Source: Bacteroidales bacterium
Lineage (GTDB): Bacteria; Bacteroidota; Bacteroidia; Bacteroidales; VadinHA17
NCBI GenBank assembly: GCA_016928075.1
Contig: JAFGLJ010000042.1
Span: forward strand, 166,275-230,274
DNA length: 64,000 bases
Direction of reading: 5' to 3'
Shown here: in pieces, positions 55,023-63,914 of the stretch
Layout: each line of letters begins with the position of its first letter
Numbering within the stretch: position 1 is the stretch's first letter
The notes under the pieces: generated by a model
Databases searched by the model: none
The model's input: only the letters and a program-made list of their open reading frames with translations
Told to the model about the DNA's origin: nothing
Made by a program: the position numbers and the translations under genes

Positions 55023-55806
55023 TTCCTGGAAAAAAAAGTTCTCATATGATGAGATGAAGGATTTCCTTGAATTGAAATATGAACAATTCAATAATCCTTC
55101 ATTTATAAAATGCGACCCGGTTTCGGTACCTCACCAGTATGAGCTTAAGCAGGATATTGAAATATCGGGGTTCCTTACTGCCACAATAGCATGGGGAAGA
55201 CGCGACCTGATAATTAACTCGGCAAACAGGCTAATGGATCTGATGGGGCAAAGCCCCCTTGACTTTATACTTAACAGTAATGAAAAGGGACTGGATAAGG
55301 TAAGCGATTTTTATTACCGCACTTTCAATGGAACTGATTGCCGCACCTTTATTGATGGTCTGAGAAATATATATACCTGTTTTGACAGTATGGAAGATGT
55401 CCTGAAAGGCTATATTGAGAAAGGAAGCAGCTGGAAGGAGGCTATTATCAGGTTACGTAAAGACTTCTTTAGCATGCCTCACCGACACAGGGCCCTCAAA
55501 CATTTTGCAGATATCTCGAAAGGAGCTGCCGGGAAAAGACTTAACATGTTCTTCAGGTGGATGGTGAGGGATGACGGGCGTGGTGTGGATTTTGGATTAT
55601 GGAAATCAATTGATAAGTCTGTTTTGTATATCCCTCTTGATTATCATACAGGTAATACATCACGTGCACTTGGGCTTCTCACACGCAAACAGGATGACTG
55701 GAAAGCAGTTGAGGAACTTACTTCAGTGTTGCGGCAATTCGACCACAGGGACCCTGTTAAATATGATTTCTCCCTTTTTGGCCTGGGCATAATTGAGAAG
55801 TTTTAA
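55015..55806 (+). CDS. TIGR02757 (DUF2400) family protein
   Basis: A 263-residue cytoplasmic protein of a conserved but uncharacterised family found mostly in Bacteroidota. Recognisable blocks are [26 protein letters not shown] near the start, [45 protein letters not shown], and [26 protein letters not shown], followed by [38 protein letters not shown]. The C-terminal part resembles helix-hairpin-helix DNA glycosylase folds, so a nucleic-acid role is possible but unproven. Its start overlaps the lolD stop by 8 bases and trmN6 begins 2 bases after its stop, so the three are translated as a unit. Confidence 0.88.
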   Translation: MGDSWKKKFSYDEMKDFLELKYEQFNNPSFIKCDPVSVPHQYELKQDIEISGFLTATIAWGRRDLIINSANRLMDLMGQSPLDFILNSNEKGLDKVSDFYYRTFNGTDCRTFIDGLRNIYTCFDSMEDVLKGYIEKGSSWKEAIIRLRKDFFSMPHRHRALKHFADISKGAAGKRLNMFFRWMVRDDGRGVDFGLWKSIDKSVLYIPLDYHTGNTSRALGLLTRKQDDWKAVEELTSVLRQFDHRDPVKYDFSLFGLGIIEKF

Positions 55807-55808
55807 TA

Positions 55809-56507
55809 ATGGACTATTTTGATTTTAAACAGTTCAGGGTATACCAGCATAAGTCAGCCTTTAAAATAGGCACCGACGGCGTTATGCTTGGTGCATGGGC
55901 TGATACTTCATCCGCCTCACGAATCCTGGATGTTGGAACAGGCACAGGATTGCTCGCTTTAATGATGGCACAGAGATCAGGTTCCCCGATAATAGCACTC
56001 GAACCCGATAAACAATCATTTGAACAGGCCCGGGAAAATATTCGGATCAGCCCCTGGCACAGCAGGATCACAGTACTGCACACAAAGGTACAGGATTATT
56101 TTCCGGATCATAAATTTGACCTTATAATATCCAATCCGCCTTTCTTCAGGAACTCGCTGGCCAATAAAGATGAACGTGTAACGGGAACCAGGCATGATAA
56201 GAATATGTCCTCCGGTGAATTGCTCAAAGCTGTTGAAAGACTGATTGGTGCCGGTGGTATATTATGCCTTGTTTTACCATATGCTGAAGCGGCACTATTC
56301 ATTGCCGAAGCAGCAGATTATGAACTTTACTGTAATAAAATGCTCAGGATTAAACCCCTGCCTTCAGCCCCGGTAAAAAGAATGCTGATGGAATTTGGGA
56401 AAGAAAAGAGAGAGCTTCAGCAATCATTCCTGACAATAGAAACAGCCAGACATGAATATACAGATGAGTACAGGAAACTGACAGCTGATTTTTATCTCGG
56501 GTTTTAA
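55809..56507 (+). CDS. trmN6: tRNA1(Val) (adenine(37)-N6)-methyltransferase
   Basis: SAM-dependent methyltransferase expected to modify A37 of tRNA(Val). The 232 residues begin MDYFDFKQFRVYQHKSAFKIGTDGVMLGAW, the TrmN6-type entry. The SAM-binding motif I, LDVGTGTGLLALMMA, is at about 38-52, and the catalytic NPPF motif is in IISNPPFFRNSL at about 105-116, which places it among N6-adenine methyltransferases. ERVTGTRHDKNMSSGELLKAVERL follows as in family members. Last gene of the rightward lolD unit; its stop overlaps by 4 bases the stop of the convergent saccharopine dehydrogenase-like gene. Confidence 0.9.
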   Translation: MDYFDFKQFRVYQHKSAFKIGTDGVMLGAWADTSSASRILDVGTGTGLLALMMAQRSGSPIIALEPDKQSFEQARENIRISPWHSRITVLHTKVQDYFPDHKFDLIISNPPFFRNSLANKDERVTGTRHDKNMSSGELLKAVERLIGAGGILCLVLPYAEAALFIAEAADYELYCNKMLRIKPLPSAPVKRMLMEFGKEKRELQQSFLTIETARHEYTDEYRKLTADFYLGF

Positions 56508-57838
56508 AAGATTAATTCAGATTCGGGCAAACCATATTTTTCCTCCGTTCTTATCCCCATTTTTTCAAGCCTTGATAGTACAGGCATGTATATCTCTTTT
56601 CTTACGGGTCTGTATACCCCTTTGATATCAATCCTGCCGTCAAGTATCAGCTTAACGGCCATCGCTGCGGGAAGGGCCACAGTTCTCGATATTGAGGTGT
56701 CGGCTGAAGGGGAACCGTAGTCGATCATCTGTGAGCTTATGATTTCACTGCTGCCGTCTTTATACCTGGCAAGGAAAATATGTTTTAGGATTATCATATC
56801 ACGTTCATTCTCTTTTAAAATCATTTTACCCATCATTAAATCCGAGATCACTTCAAATGAGGTTTTCATTGATGCCGGTATTTTAATCTCGTTAAATAAT
56901 CCGAGCCATTCGAACGATCTTACGGCAGCCGACTCCTCACTTAAGCCAAGGTGATCAGCCAGCTTTTCTTTAATAGGTGTCTTGCTTCGCCCGATTCTTG
57001 ATCTGATCAGTTCGGCGTATGTTTTTCCTTTAAGGCCTTCTTCTTCCCTGCTGAGGAGGTTAAGTGACTTTAAAGCATCAATAGTTTCGCACCATCCACT
57101 GAACCTTAACGTTCCCCTGTACATGGTTCTGATATCCCTGAGTCCGTATATATCGATATAGCTTACTGAATCCCTGTTTGCATAGACCTCGAGTGGGCCT
57201 ATATCCTTTATTTCATAGGTGAATGTTTTTCTGAAAAGGTTTTCAGGCTTAATATGTATTATCTCCCCGTTGTCGAGATACCTGGCATCATTCATCCCGG
57301 CAAGCAGAACACCTTCAGGACTCCAGGTAAACTTATAACCCATTGGATTATCGGCACATTCCGGGGCGGGCAGGGCGCCGCAAAGCGACCAGAATTTTTC
57401 AATGTGGCCACCCATGCTGTGCACATTATCAATTATTCTCATCGCCGACATATGATCAATTCCGGGATCAAGGCCTATTTCGTTTAGTATTATTATACCT
57501 GCTTTCTTTGCCGCTTCATCAAGATCTGACATCTCCTGCCTTACATATGAGGTTGTGACCATATGTTTCCTGTGTTCAATACATACTTCAGCAACTCTGG
57601 CGTGGAACTTATAGGGCAGCAGACTGACAACCAGTTCGGCCTCCTTTATCATGGGTTTGAGCTCACCGATGTTATCAGCCTCCCAGTATACTATTTCACC
57701 ATTGGGGTGATCCTTTAATATTTTCTGTGCATTATCGCATGTATTGCATGCTATTTTAATCCTGCATCCGTTTTTTAAAAGATAGTCTATCAATGGCTTT
57801 GCTACCATCCCGGCACCTAACACCAGTACTCTGTGCAT
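56504..57838 (-). CDS. Saccharopine dehydrogenase family protein
   Basis: A 444-residue oxidoreductase. The Rossmann start VLVLGAGMVAKPLIDYLLKNGC binds NAD(P). HMVTTSYVRQEMSDLDEAAKKAGIIILNEIGLDPGIDHMSAMRIID is the characteristic saccharopine-reductase-type block, and the C-terminal catalytic domain follows (WSPEGVLLAGMNDARYLDNGE, FRKTFTYEIKDIGPLEVYANRDS). In fungi and plants such enzymes act in lysine synthesis or breakdown; in Bacteroidota the substrate is not settled (saccharopine or carboxyspermidine-like compounds). It is a single gene, with the 368-base repeat-containing gap upstream. Confidence 0.88.
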   Translation of the reverse strand: MHRVLVLGAGMVAKPLIDYLLKNGCRIKIACNTCDNAQKILKDHPNGEIVYWEADNIGELKPMIKEAELVVSLLPYKFHARVAEVCIEHRKHMVTTSYVRQEMSDLDEAAKKAGIIILNEIGLDPGIDHMSAMRIIDNVHSMGGHIEKFWSLCGALPAPECADNPMGYKFTWSPEGVLLAGMNDARYLDNGEIIHIKPENLFRKTFTYEIKDIGPLEVYANRDSVSYIDIYGLRDIRTMYRGTLRFSGWCETIDALKSLNLLSREEEGLKGKTYAELIRSRIGRSKTPIKEKLADHLGLSEESAAVRSFEWLGLFNEIKIPASMKTSFEVISDLMMGKMILKENERDMIILKHIFLARYKDGSSEIISSQMIDYGSPSADTSISRTVALPAAMAVKLILDGRIDIKGVYRPVRKEIYMPVLSRLEKMGIRTEEKYGLPESELIF

Positions 57839-58007
57839 AGAAGAATTATTTTGGGTTCAATAAAGAGCCTGAATATACTGAATTGTCTTCAGCCTTTCAA
57901 TGATAGATGAAAGTTTTTTCCTTAGTTATCCCAGGGAAACTTAGCGCTCAAAGAATCATGATCAGATAGTTCATCCGGTTTGAATGTCTACCTGACGGTA
58001 GACAGCT

Positions 58008-58086
58008 TTGAAAGTTTGAATGTTTGAAAAATATGCTGCGTCAGATCAAACTCTCAAACCCTCAAACTCTCAAACCCTCAAACATG
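58008..58086. repeat. Inverted arrays of octamers (TTTGAAWG / TCAAACYC)
   Basis: Left arm: TTTGAAAG, TTTGAATG, TTTGAAAA in tandem. Right arm, 15 bases later: TCAAACTC, TCAAACCC, TCAAACTC, TCAAACCC, TCAAACAT in tandem. The arms can pair imperfectly, giving a long hairpin of repeating 8-base units. It resembles slippage-generated or mobile intergenic repeats, not CRISPR: units are far too short and have no spacers. Confidence 0.8.
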
Positions 58087-58192
58087 TAACTTAATACTCA
58101 TGCACATCCTGAATAATTATAATTCATAACTCATCTTCAGGATTCTTTTCAACATTCCATCAAGAGTTCTTTCTTCTCAGCCTTCATCATCG

Positions 58193-58200
58193 TATATTTG
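58193..58200 (+). promoter_or_regulatory. mutS -7 box
   Basis: TATATTTG, exact TAnnTTTG, ends 15 bases before the preferred mutS ATG. The GTG at 58207 would lie about at the transcription start and is an unlikely initiator. Confidence 0.6.
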
Positions 58201-58215
58201 TATTAAGTGCTGAAG

Positions 58216-60831
58216 ATGATGAAGGAACCCAGGGAATATGTCGAGACGCCTCTGATGAAGCAGTATTACAGCATCAAGGAGAAACATCCTGATGCAATAT
58301 TACTTTTCAGGGTAGGTGACTTCTACGAAACATTCGGGGAGGATGCCATACGTTCGTCCGAAATACTCGGGATAACTCTAACCAGGAGGGCTAACGGGGC
58401 AGCTTCATGGGTTGAACTGGCAGGCTTTCCCTACCATGCTCTCGATAGCTACCTGCCCAAGCTTGTCAGGGCAGGGCAGAGGGTTGCCATATGTGAGCAA
58501 CTGGAGGACCCTAAACTGGCAAAAAAGATAGTTAAAAGAGGTATCACAGAACTCGTAACTCCCGGAGTATCCCTCAATGATAATGTACTTGAACATAAGG
58601 AAAATAATTTCCTTGCCGCAGTTCATATACATAAGTCAATCAGCGGGGTGGCATTCCTCGATATTTCCACCGGCGAGTTCCTTGTTGCTGAAGGTTCGCA
58701 TACATATATAGACCAGCTCCTGAGTAATTTTGCCCCCAAAGAAGTACTTTTTGAAAAGGGAAAAACAGAAGAATACAGGTTAAGATACGGTTCAAGATAT
58801 TATAATTACAAGCTCGATGACTGGATTTTCAGGATTGATGCTGCCAGTGACAGACTGCTGAAACATTTTGGTACAAAATCATTGAAGGGGTTCGGTATTC
58901 ATGGCCTTGATTATGCAGTAATAGCCGCCGGAGCTATCCTGTATTATCTTGATATTACACAACACGAAAAGACAGGTCATATAACGGGTATATCAAGAAT
59001 AGAAGAAGAAAAATATGTCTGGCTCGACCGGTTTACAATCCGTAACCTTGAACTGTTCGCATCACCTTTCCAGGGAGCAAGAACACTTATTGATATTATT
59101 GACCGTACAACGAGCCCCATGGGTGGCCGGCTTCTTAAAAAATGGATCGCTCTGCCGCTTAAGGAAAGGGAAACAATAATCGCGAGGCATGATGCTGTTG
59201 AGTATATCGTTAATAATTCCGGTTTCAGGGAAGTAATGAAGGAACAAATAGCAAAGATTGGTGATCTTGAGCGATTGGTATCAAAAATTGCCACAGGGAG
59301 AATAAATCCCAGGGAAATCGTTCAGCTAAAAAGAGCCCTTCAGTCCCTGGTGCCTGTCAAAGAGCAGTGCGGCAAAGCAGAATGTCAGGCCCTGAACCTG
59401 CTCTCTTCAAAACTGAAACTGTGTGAGGAAGCTGTTAATAAAATCGACGGGGTAATAAATGATGATCCTCCGGTTATGATCAGTAAAGGTAATGTAGTAT
59501 CATCAGGCGTTTCTGAAGAACTTGATGAGCTTAGAAAAATACTGAACTCTGGTAAAGATTACCTTGTTGACCTTCAGACAAGAGAGAGTAAAAATACAGG
59601 GATACCAAGCCTTAAAGTGGGATTCAATAATGTATTCGGGTATTATATCGAGGTGAGAAATACACATAAATCCAAGGTGCCCGGTGATTGGATCAGGAAA
59701 CAAACCCTGGTAAGTGCAGAAAGATATATAACAGAGGAGCTTAAAGAATATGAAAATAAGATCCTGGGGGCCGAAGAAAAGATCCTTGAGCTGGAACAGA
59801 TGCTGTATAATGAACTGGTATCATTCCTTGAGGGATATATAAATGATATACAAATTAATGCGGCATTAATTGCCGAACTCGATTGCCTGCTTTCGTTTGC
59901 ACTTGTTTCTGTTGACTATAATTATATAAGACCGGAAATCAATGATTCATATATAATTGATATCAAAGATGGGCGGCACCCTGTTATCGAACAACAATTA
60001 CCTGCAGATGAATCATATATACCAAATAGTGTATACCTGGATAATGAAGAACAACAGATAATTATACTCACCGGTCCAAATATGTCAGGTAAATCTGCCT
60101 TCCTCAGGCAGACAGCCCTGATTGTCCTTCTGGCACAGGCAGGTTGTTTTGTTCCTGCTTCCCATGCCAGTATAGGACTTGTTGACAAGATCTTTACAAG
60201 GGTTGGAGCATCGGATAATATAAGCCTGGGCGAATCAACCTTCATGGTGGAGATGAATGAAGCAGCAAGTATACTTAATAACATTTCGGACAGGAGTCTT
60301 ATATTACTCGATGAGATAGGGCGGGGCACCTCCACCTACGACGGTATTTCCATAGCCTGGGCAATGGTGGAATATATACATGAAAATCGTTCCAGGGCTA
60401 AAACACTATTTGCCACCCACTACCATGAGTTAAACGAAATGGAAAGCTCATTCAGCCGGGTGAAGAATTATAATGTGTCCATAAAGGAACTGGATGACAA
60501 GGTCATTTTCCTGAGGAAGCTTAAGAGGGGAGGCAGTGAACATAGCTTCGGCATACATGTGGCACGAATGGCAGGCATGCCCCTCAGTGTGGTGAAGAGG
60601 GCGGATGATGTGCTTAAACAGATGGAAGAGGGAAGCAGGGAAAGTAGTGTGGCTAAGCCCGTGGGAGACCTTGCTTCCAAACGTGAAGGACTCCAACTGA
60701 GCTTCTACCAGCTTGATGATCCCGTGCTCAAGCAGATACGAGACGAACTTATCGGGCTCGATGTAAACAACCTTACCCCCGTGGAAGCACTCAATAAACT
60801 CTACAACATCCAGAAACTGCTGCGAAAATAA
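58216..60831 (+). CDS. mutS: DNA mismatch repair protein MutS
   Basis: Recognises base mismatches and small loops and recruits MutL. From the ATG ([21 protein letters not shown]) it has 871 residues, the MutS1 length. The mismatch-reading Phe-X-Glu motif is in [14 protein letters not shown] near residue 33. Connector, lever and clamp domains follow ([43 protein letters not shown]). The ATPase has Walker [14 protein letters not shown] at about 620, the Walker [13 protein letters not shown], and [12 protein letters not shown]. The GTG nine bases upstream coincides with the expected transcription start. The gene stands alone, convergent with the SLC12-like gene. Confidence 0.97.
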   Translation: MMKEPREYVETPLMKQYYSIKEKHPDAILLFRVGDFYETFGEDAIRSSEILGITLTRRANGAASWVELAGFPYHALDSYLPKLVRAGQRVAICEQLEDPKLAKKIVKRGITELVTPGVSLNDNVLEHKENNFLAAVHIHKSISGVAFLDISTGEFLVAEGSHTYIDQLLSNFAPKEVLFEKGKTEEYRLRYGSRYYNYKLDDWIFRIDAASDRLLKHFGTKSLKGFGIHGLDYAVIAAGAILYYLDITQHEKTGHITGISRIEEEKYVWLDRFTIRNLELFASPFQGARTLIDIIDRTTSPMGGRLLKKWIALPLKERETIIARHDAVEYIVNNSGFREVMKEQIAKIGDLERLVSKIATGRINPREIVQLKRALQSLVPVKEQCGKAECQALNLLSSKLKLCEEAVNKIDGVINDDPPVMISKGNVVSSGVSEELDELRKILNSGKDYLVDLQTRESKNTGIPSLKVGFNNVFGYYIEVRNTHKSKVPGDWIRKQTLVSAERYITEELKEYENKILGAEEKILELEQMLYNELVSFLEGYINDIQINAALIAELDCLLSFALVSVDYNYIRPEINDSYIIDIKDGRHPVIEQQLPADESYIPNSVYLDNEEQQIIILTGPNMSGKSAFLRQTALIVLLAQAGCFVPASHASIGLVDKIFTRVGASDNISLGESTFMVEMNEAASILNNISDRSLILLDEIGRGTSTYDGISIAWAMVEYIHENRSRAKTLFATHYHELNEMESSFSRVKNYNVSIKELDDKVIFLRKLKRGGSEHSFGIHVARMAGMPLSVVKRADDVLKQMEEGSRESSVAKPVGDLASKREGLQLSFYQLDDPVLKQIRDELIGLDVNNLTPVEALNKLYNIQKLLRK

Positions 60832-60844
60832 TATAGGCTAAGGC

Positions 60845-60874
60845 TCCCCCTTTAAAGGGGGCTGGGGGGATGTA
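60845..60874. repeat. Dispersed palindromic repeat, copy 2, between convergent genes
   Basis: CCCCCTTTAAAGGGGG (60846-60861) is a perfect 16-base palindrome followed by CTGGGGGGATGT, the same layout as at 43729-43755. Between mutS and the convergent transporter gene it could also act as a bidirectional stop. ATTCCATC repeats follow at about 60890-60910. Confidence 0.7.
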
Positions 60875-60912
60875 GACATACTGGATCATTCCATCATTCC
60901 ATCATTCCATTT

Positions 60913-63132
60913 CTATTCAATCATCTTCTGGTTATGGCTGTTCACAAAAAGGATGGTTCCCAGTTCCTCGTAACCTGAAAATACATCGTCTTCATGTTTC
61001 AGGGATTCACCCCTGAAGCCGATCATGATCAGGGCGGCATCCTTTGATTTTTCAATGATCAGTTGTTTGGGATTGACCTCAGGTTCCTCTATAATTATTT
61101 CAATATTCTTTTCAGTTATTGGCAACCTTCCTTCCTTTATAAGCTTTTTATTTTCCTCCAGCATCTCATCATATTGCTCCGGTTTGCATATATCAAAAAT
61201 CTTTATGTGTGATTTCTTCCAGTCGGGATGTCCTGAAATAATAAAGCTCAGCATTATCATAAGATTGGCATTATACTCGTCTGTTGATTTAATCCACACA
61301 TGGATACCATTTTTGAATACAATATTTTTATGTGCACTTGCAAGTATACATACATCAAAATTACCTGCGTTAACAAGGGCATGATTCTCCATTATTTCAC
61401 TAAGTTCTTCAGGCCTTTCCTTGCTGTATTCAAATATTACCATATTATTTTCCATCCCGGAAATACCGGGCAGCTGTATTGCCTGTGCTATGGCCGAGGT
61501 GTATGAAGGTGATATTAGAGTGTCTATATAGACATGATTCTCTATTCTTTCAAAACTCTTAACAAGGTTTCTTAAAATTTCCTGGGCCTCGGCATGCGAT
61601 TTCTTGGAATAATAACCCTCAATCCTGTGCAGGTAAGTGCCAAATCCATACCTGAAAGATATCCAGTTTAGCAGCCTGAAAGCCGTGTCTCTCTCAAATG
61701 AGTTCTTTGTAATGCATATTGCGCTTGGCCTCCATTCCTGCAATGTCTTCTTGCTTGCACTCTTCTGGAGGTATACCTGGAGGTTCCTGTTGAGCTGGAA
61801 CAGTGCATTTGCAAAAATTGACTGTAACCCCTGTCTTTCTTTATGATAGTAATTTATGAGTGCATAAAGCAGGATCATTAGAATAATGGCAATCAGGGCG
61901 TAGGTTGCATTGATTTTGAACATGATCCACAATGCAATTATAAATCCGGTAAATGAAAGGAACCATTTGGATTTAAATGAAGGCCTGTATGATGGGCTGG
62001 CCCCGAAATGGTTAAGAAATGAAATCAGGCATAATGTCCCGTATGTGACCATAAAGAACATTGAAATAATGCCCGCAACAGAGTTCACATTGCCAAGGGC
62101 TACAAAAACCATGGCAATAATAACTGTTACCAGTGATGCATTTACAGGTTCATTATCCCCTTTTCTGCCTTTCGACAGCCACCTGTTAATTTTAGACGCC
62201 GGGAATGAGCGGTCGGTTGCCAGGGCCTGTAACGTCCTTGGAGCCACCATCACCGATCCCAGTGCAGATGAAATGGTTGATGCAGCCAGCCCGAGAGGTA
62301 TGATCACGGAGCCTCCGATAGCAATCTTTCCCATTATCAACTGGTCGTTGAGAAGGTCTTCCACACTTGCAGAGGAGGCCAGCTTGAAAACAACGAAAAA
62401 GTATATTATCATACCTGTTATTGTTGCTATGGTTGTACCACGTGGAATTGATTTTGATGGATTTCTGAGATCACCTGAAAGCCCCACGCCGGCTGTCATA
62501 CCCGTAAACGCAGGGAATACAATTGCAAAAACTATGAAAAAGCTTTCCTTATTCCTGAAGGCCGCTGATTCCAGTGTATAACTCGCCTGTTCAGCATGCT
62601 CGGTAGTGCCCAGGAAGAACATTACCAGGGAAAGAGCAAGGATGGCAACCACAAAGTACAGGGCCTTAACACCCAGGTTGGCACCTTTCTTTAGTATAAG
62701 AAATGCCAGGACGGTCATAGCCGGTATTGATATCACCTGCCTTGGCAATATGAAATCATATTTCTCCATGACAAAATCAAAGAAAAACTCAAACGATTCC
62801 GTGAAGGCTATTACATAGAAGGCAACGCTTATAGCCTGGGAGAGGTAAAGGGCAATGCCTATTGTCGCACCAATGTTCAGGCCGAATGACCTGCTTATTA
62901 TGAAATATTCACCACCGCCTTCGACACGCTTGTTGGTGGCAATCTCAGATAATGCCAGGGCAGTAGGGATTGTTAGCATATGCCCCAGCAGGATGATTAA
63001 TATCACTCCCCAGAAGCCCAGCGTTCCAACGGCAAAGCCAAACCTCAGGAATAATATTGCTCCCAGTATTGTGGATATTGCAGTGAAGAATACCGGGGCG
63101 GTGCCAAATCCATTCTTTCTTTTATCAGCCAT
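60913..63132 (-). CDS. SLC12-like cation-chloride/amino acid transporter with C-terminal cytoplasmic domain
   Basis: A 739-residue APC-superfamily transporter. The N-terminal 450 residues hold about twelve TM segments, starting FGTAPVFFTAISTILGAILFLRFGFAVGTLGFWGVILIILLGHM. That is the SLC12 (Na-K-Cl cotransporter) TM1 pattern with 'tilGailflRfg.avG'. ALSEIATNKRVEGGGEYFIISRSFG and FPAFTGMTAGVGLSGDLRNPSKSIPRGT are also typical. The last 270 residues form a soluble cytoplasmic domain (EWRPSAICITKNSFERDTAFRLLNWISFRYGFGTYLHRI, DAALIMIGFRG) resembling the SLC12 C-terminal/USP-like fold. The transported ion or amino acid is unknown. Single gene; start ATG (MADKRKNGFG). Confidence 0.87.
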   Translation of the reverse strand: MADKRKNGFGTAPVFFTAISTILGAILFLRFGFAVGTLGFWGVILIILLGHMLTIPTALALSEIATNKRVEGGGEYFIISRSFGLNIGATIGIALYLSQAISVAFYVIAFTESFEFFFDFVMEKYDFILPRQVISIPAMTVLAFLILKKGANLGVKALYFVVAILALSLVMFFLGTTEHAEQASYTLESAAFRNKESFFIVFAIVFPAFTGMTAGVGLSGDLRNPSKSIPRGTTIATITGMIIYFFVVFKLASSASVEDLLNDQLIMGKIAIGGSVIIPLGLAASTISSALGSVMVAPRTLQALATDRSFPASKINRWLSKGRKGDNEPVNASLVTVIIAMVFVALGNVNSVAGIISMFFMVTYGTLCLISFLNHFGASPSYRPSFKSKWFLSFTGFIIALWIMFKINATYALIAIILMILLYALINYYHKERQGLQSIFANALFQLNRNLQVYLQKSASKKTLQEWRPSAICITKNSFERDTAFRLLNWISFRYGFGTYLHRIEGYYSKKSHAEAQEILRNLVKSFERIENHVYIDTLISPSYTSAIAQAIQLPGISGMENNMVIFEYSKERPEELSEIMENHALVNAGNFDVCILASAHKNIVFKNGIHVWIKSTDEYNANLMIMLSFIISGHPDWKKSHIKIFDICKPEQYDEMLEENKKLIKEGRLPITEKNIEIIIEEPEVNPKQLIIEKSKDAALIMIGFRGESLKHEDDVFSGYEELGTILFVNSHNQKMIE

Positions 63133-63260
63133 TTTTACACAAATTAGTAGGCCCTAAATTACTATTTAACCATTACTATACAATAGTTATTTAACCTGAA
63201 AAGATAGTTTATACAGGCTATAACTAATGATCACATACCATTTCGTTTTCAAGTATATTT

Positions 63261-63289
63261 TTGGATAATTTAAAAAAGTGTTATTTTTG
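63261..63289 (+). promoter_or_regulatory. tRNA-Gly promoter
   Basis: TTG at 63261-63263, an 18-base spacer, TATTTTTG at 63282-63289, and the tRNA begins 11 bases after the box. Confidence 0.75.
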
Positions 63290-63300
63290 CATTCACAAAA

Positions 63301-63373
63301 GCGGGAATAGCTCAGTTGGTAGAGCACAACCTTGCCAAGGTTGGGGTCGCGGATTCGAGTTCCGTTTCCCGCT
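63301..63373 (+). tRNA. tRNA-Gly (anticodon GCC)
   Basis: A complete cloverleaf of 73 bases. The acceptor stem is GCGGGAA/TTCCCGC and the D arm GCTC...GAGC. The anticodon stem CAACC/GGTTG closes loop TTGCCAA with anticodon GCC at 63334-63336. The T arm has loop TTCGAGT, and the discriminator base is T. CCA is not encoded. A repeat element with palindromes begins at its last base. Confidence 0.97.
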
Positions 63374-63380
63374 CATCCTG

Positions 63381-63411
63381 AAAGGGGCAGCAATGAAATT
63401 GCTGCCCCTTT
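63381..63411 (+). terminator. Hairpin after tRNA-Gly, possible terminator
   Basis: A perfect 14-bp stem (AAAGGGGCAGCAAT at 63381-63394 with 63398-63411) around a GAA loop, ending in TTT. The T-run is short, and it overlaps the next, larger palindrome by 5 bases (63407-63411), so the two hairpins are mutually exclusive at that point. Confidence 0.5.
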
Positions 63412-63468
63412 GTATTTATATGGGGCAAAGTGAGCTCGCTCACAATTTGCCCCATATAAATACAAAGG
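63407..63468. repeat. 62-base nested palindrome next to tRNA-Gly
   Basis: Arms of 23 bases (63407-63429 and 63446-63468) are exact inverse complements. Between them lies a second hairpin, GTGAGC/GCTCAC (63430-63435/63438-63443), and an AA bulge. Flanking it, TCATCCTGAAAG (63373-63384) and its inverse CTTTCAGGATGA (63485-63496) look like short terminal inverted repeats. Confidence 0.88.
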
Positions 63469-63480
63469 AAGCCACGCAGT

Positions 63481-63590
63481 GGCTCTTTCAGGATGAAAGC
63501 AAGCCGCCGGCAGGCCAGGATCCGCCGAACGAAGTGAGGCAATTCCGGGCTGCAATGCGGCTCTTTCAGGATGAAAGCAAGCCGCCGGCA
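63481..63590. repeat. Pair of 32-base direct repeats
   Basis: Positions 63481-63512 and 63559-63590 are identical, beginning GGCTCTTTCAGGATGAAAGC. Each includes an inverse copy of the TCATCCTGAAAG motif that starts at the tRNA-Gly 3' end. Confidence 0.9.
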
Positions 63591-63656
63591 GTGGGCCGAG
63601 CGTTAATGATTTGCCCGGTGGGCAAATCTAGCGAGGAGCCAGACAGAGCAGAGGAA
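63580..63656. repeat. Structured repeat element, copy B
   Basis: Conserved order: an AGC..CCGG start, GGGCCGAGCGTTAA, hairpin ATTTGCCC/GGGCAAAT (63609-63616/63620-63627), then TAGCGAGGAGCCAG and GAG..AGGA. Copy C at 63752-63844 has the same order with a hairpin of different sequence. Confidence 0.7.
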
Positions 63657-63751
63657 GCGAGGCATATCTGTTCCAGGTTTCACGTTCCAAGTTTCATTTT
63701 TTTTTCGTAATTTTGCCCCGCTGAAAGCACTAGCCCGGATGGTTTCTTTTT

Positions 63752-63844
63752 AGCGCCCGGATGGTAGGACCGACCGTTAAGAAATAACCGGGTGGGTTAT
63801 TTTAGGGAGGGGCCAGGATGAGAGGAGACAATTCCACCATCCGG
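63752..63844. repeat. Structured repeat element, copy C, with tRNA-Leu-derived ends
   Basis: Starts AGCGCCCGGATGGTAGG, then ACCGACCGTTAA, hairpin AAATAACC/GGTTATTT (63782-63789/63795-63802), TAGGGAGGGGCCAG, GAGAGGA, and ends CAATTCCACCATCCGG. The ends CCGGATGGT and ACCATCCGG are inverse complements, and the last 16 bases are the exact inverse of tRNA-Leu 63917-63932. Confidence 0.7.
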
Positions 63845-63914
63845 AGTTAATGAGTTCTTTATAGAATACTTTTTTAAAGTATATTGAAAATAATATATTA
63901 CCAGTTTGACACTA

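Larger units (their letters stand above)
57839..58206. other. Non-coding gap with octamer repeats, before mutS
   Basis: No gene or RNA seen. It contains a hairpin GTCTACC/GGTAGAC (57987-57993/57998-58004). It also has TTTGAAAG-type octamers (58008-58031, plus one at 57980-57987), and a tandem array of TCAAACYC octamers at 58047-58086 that is roughly their inverse complement. The mutS -7 box lies at its right end. Confidence 0.8.
63374..63914. other. Repeat-rich spacer between tRNA-Gly and tRNA-Leu
   Basis: No credible gene. It holds two adjoining hairpins (63381-63411 and 63407-63468), a 32-base exact direct repeat (63481-63512 and 63559-63590), related structured blocks at about 63502-63546, 63580-63656 and 63752-63844, a lone -7 box TAATTTTG (63708-63715), and direct and inverted copies of the tRNA-Leu 5' end. 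From about 63845 to the tRNA-Leu it is plain AT-rich DNA. Confidence 0.85.

Noticed and set aside
58047..58086. Tandem TCAAACYC units considered as a CRISPR array.
   Set aside because: Units are 8 bases long, directly abutting with no spacers, and no cas genes are present in the window.
61910..62581. A 223-codon open frame on the + strand.
   Set aside because: It is antisense to the TM region of the SLC12-like transporter; the composition is that of a mirrored membrane protein and no motif is seen.
63261..63710. A 149-codon open frame running through tRNA-Gly and the repeat spacer.
   Set aside because: It translates the tRNA and the repeated hairpin sequence; the repeats appear as duplicated peptide segments and there is no family resemblance or start signal.
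63374..63914. An rRNA, tmRNA or known riboswitch in the tRNA spacer.
   Set aside because: No recognisable conserved core of these RNAs was seen; the structure is palindromic repeats and tRNA-Leu fragments.
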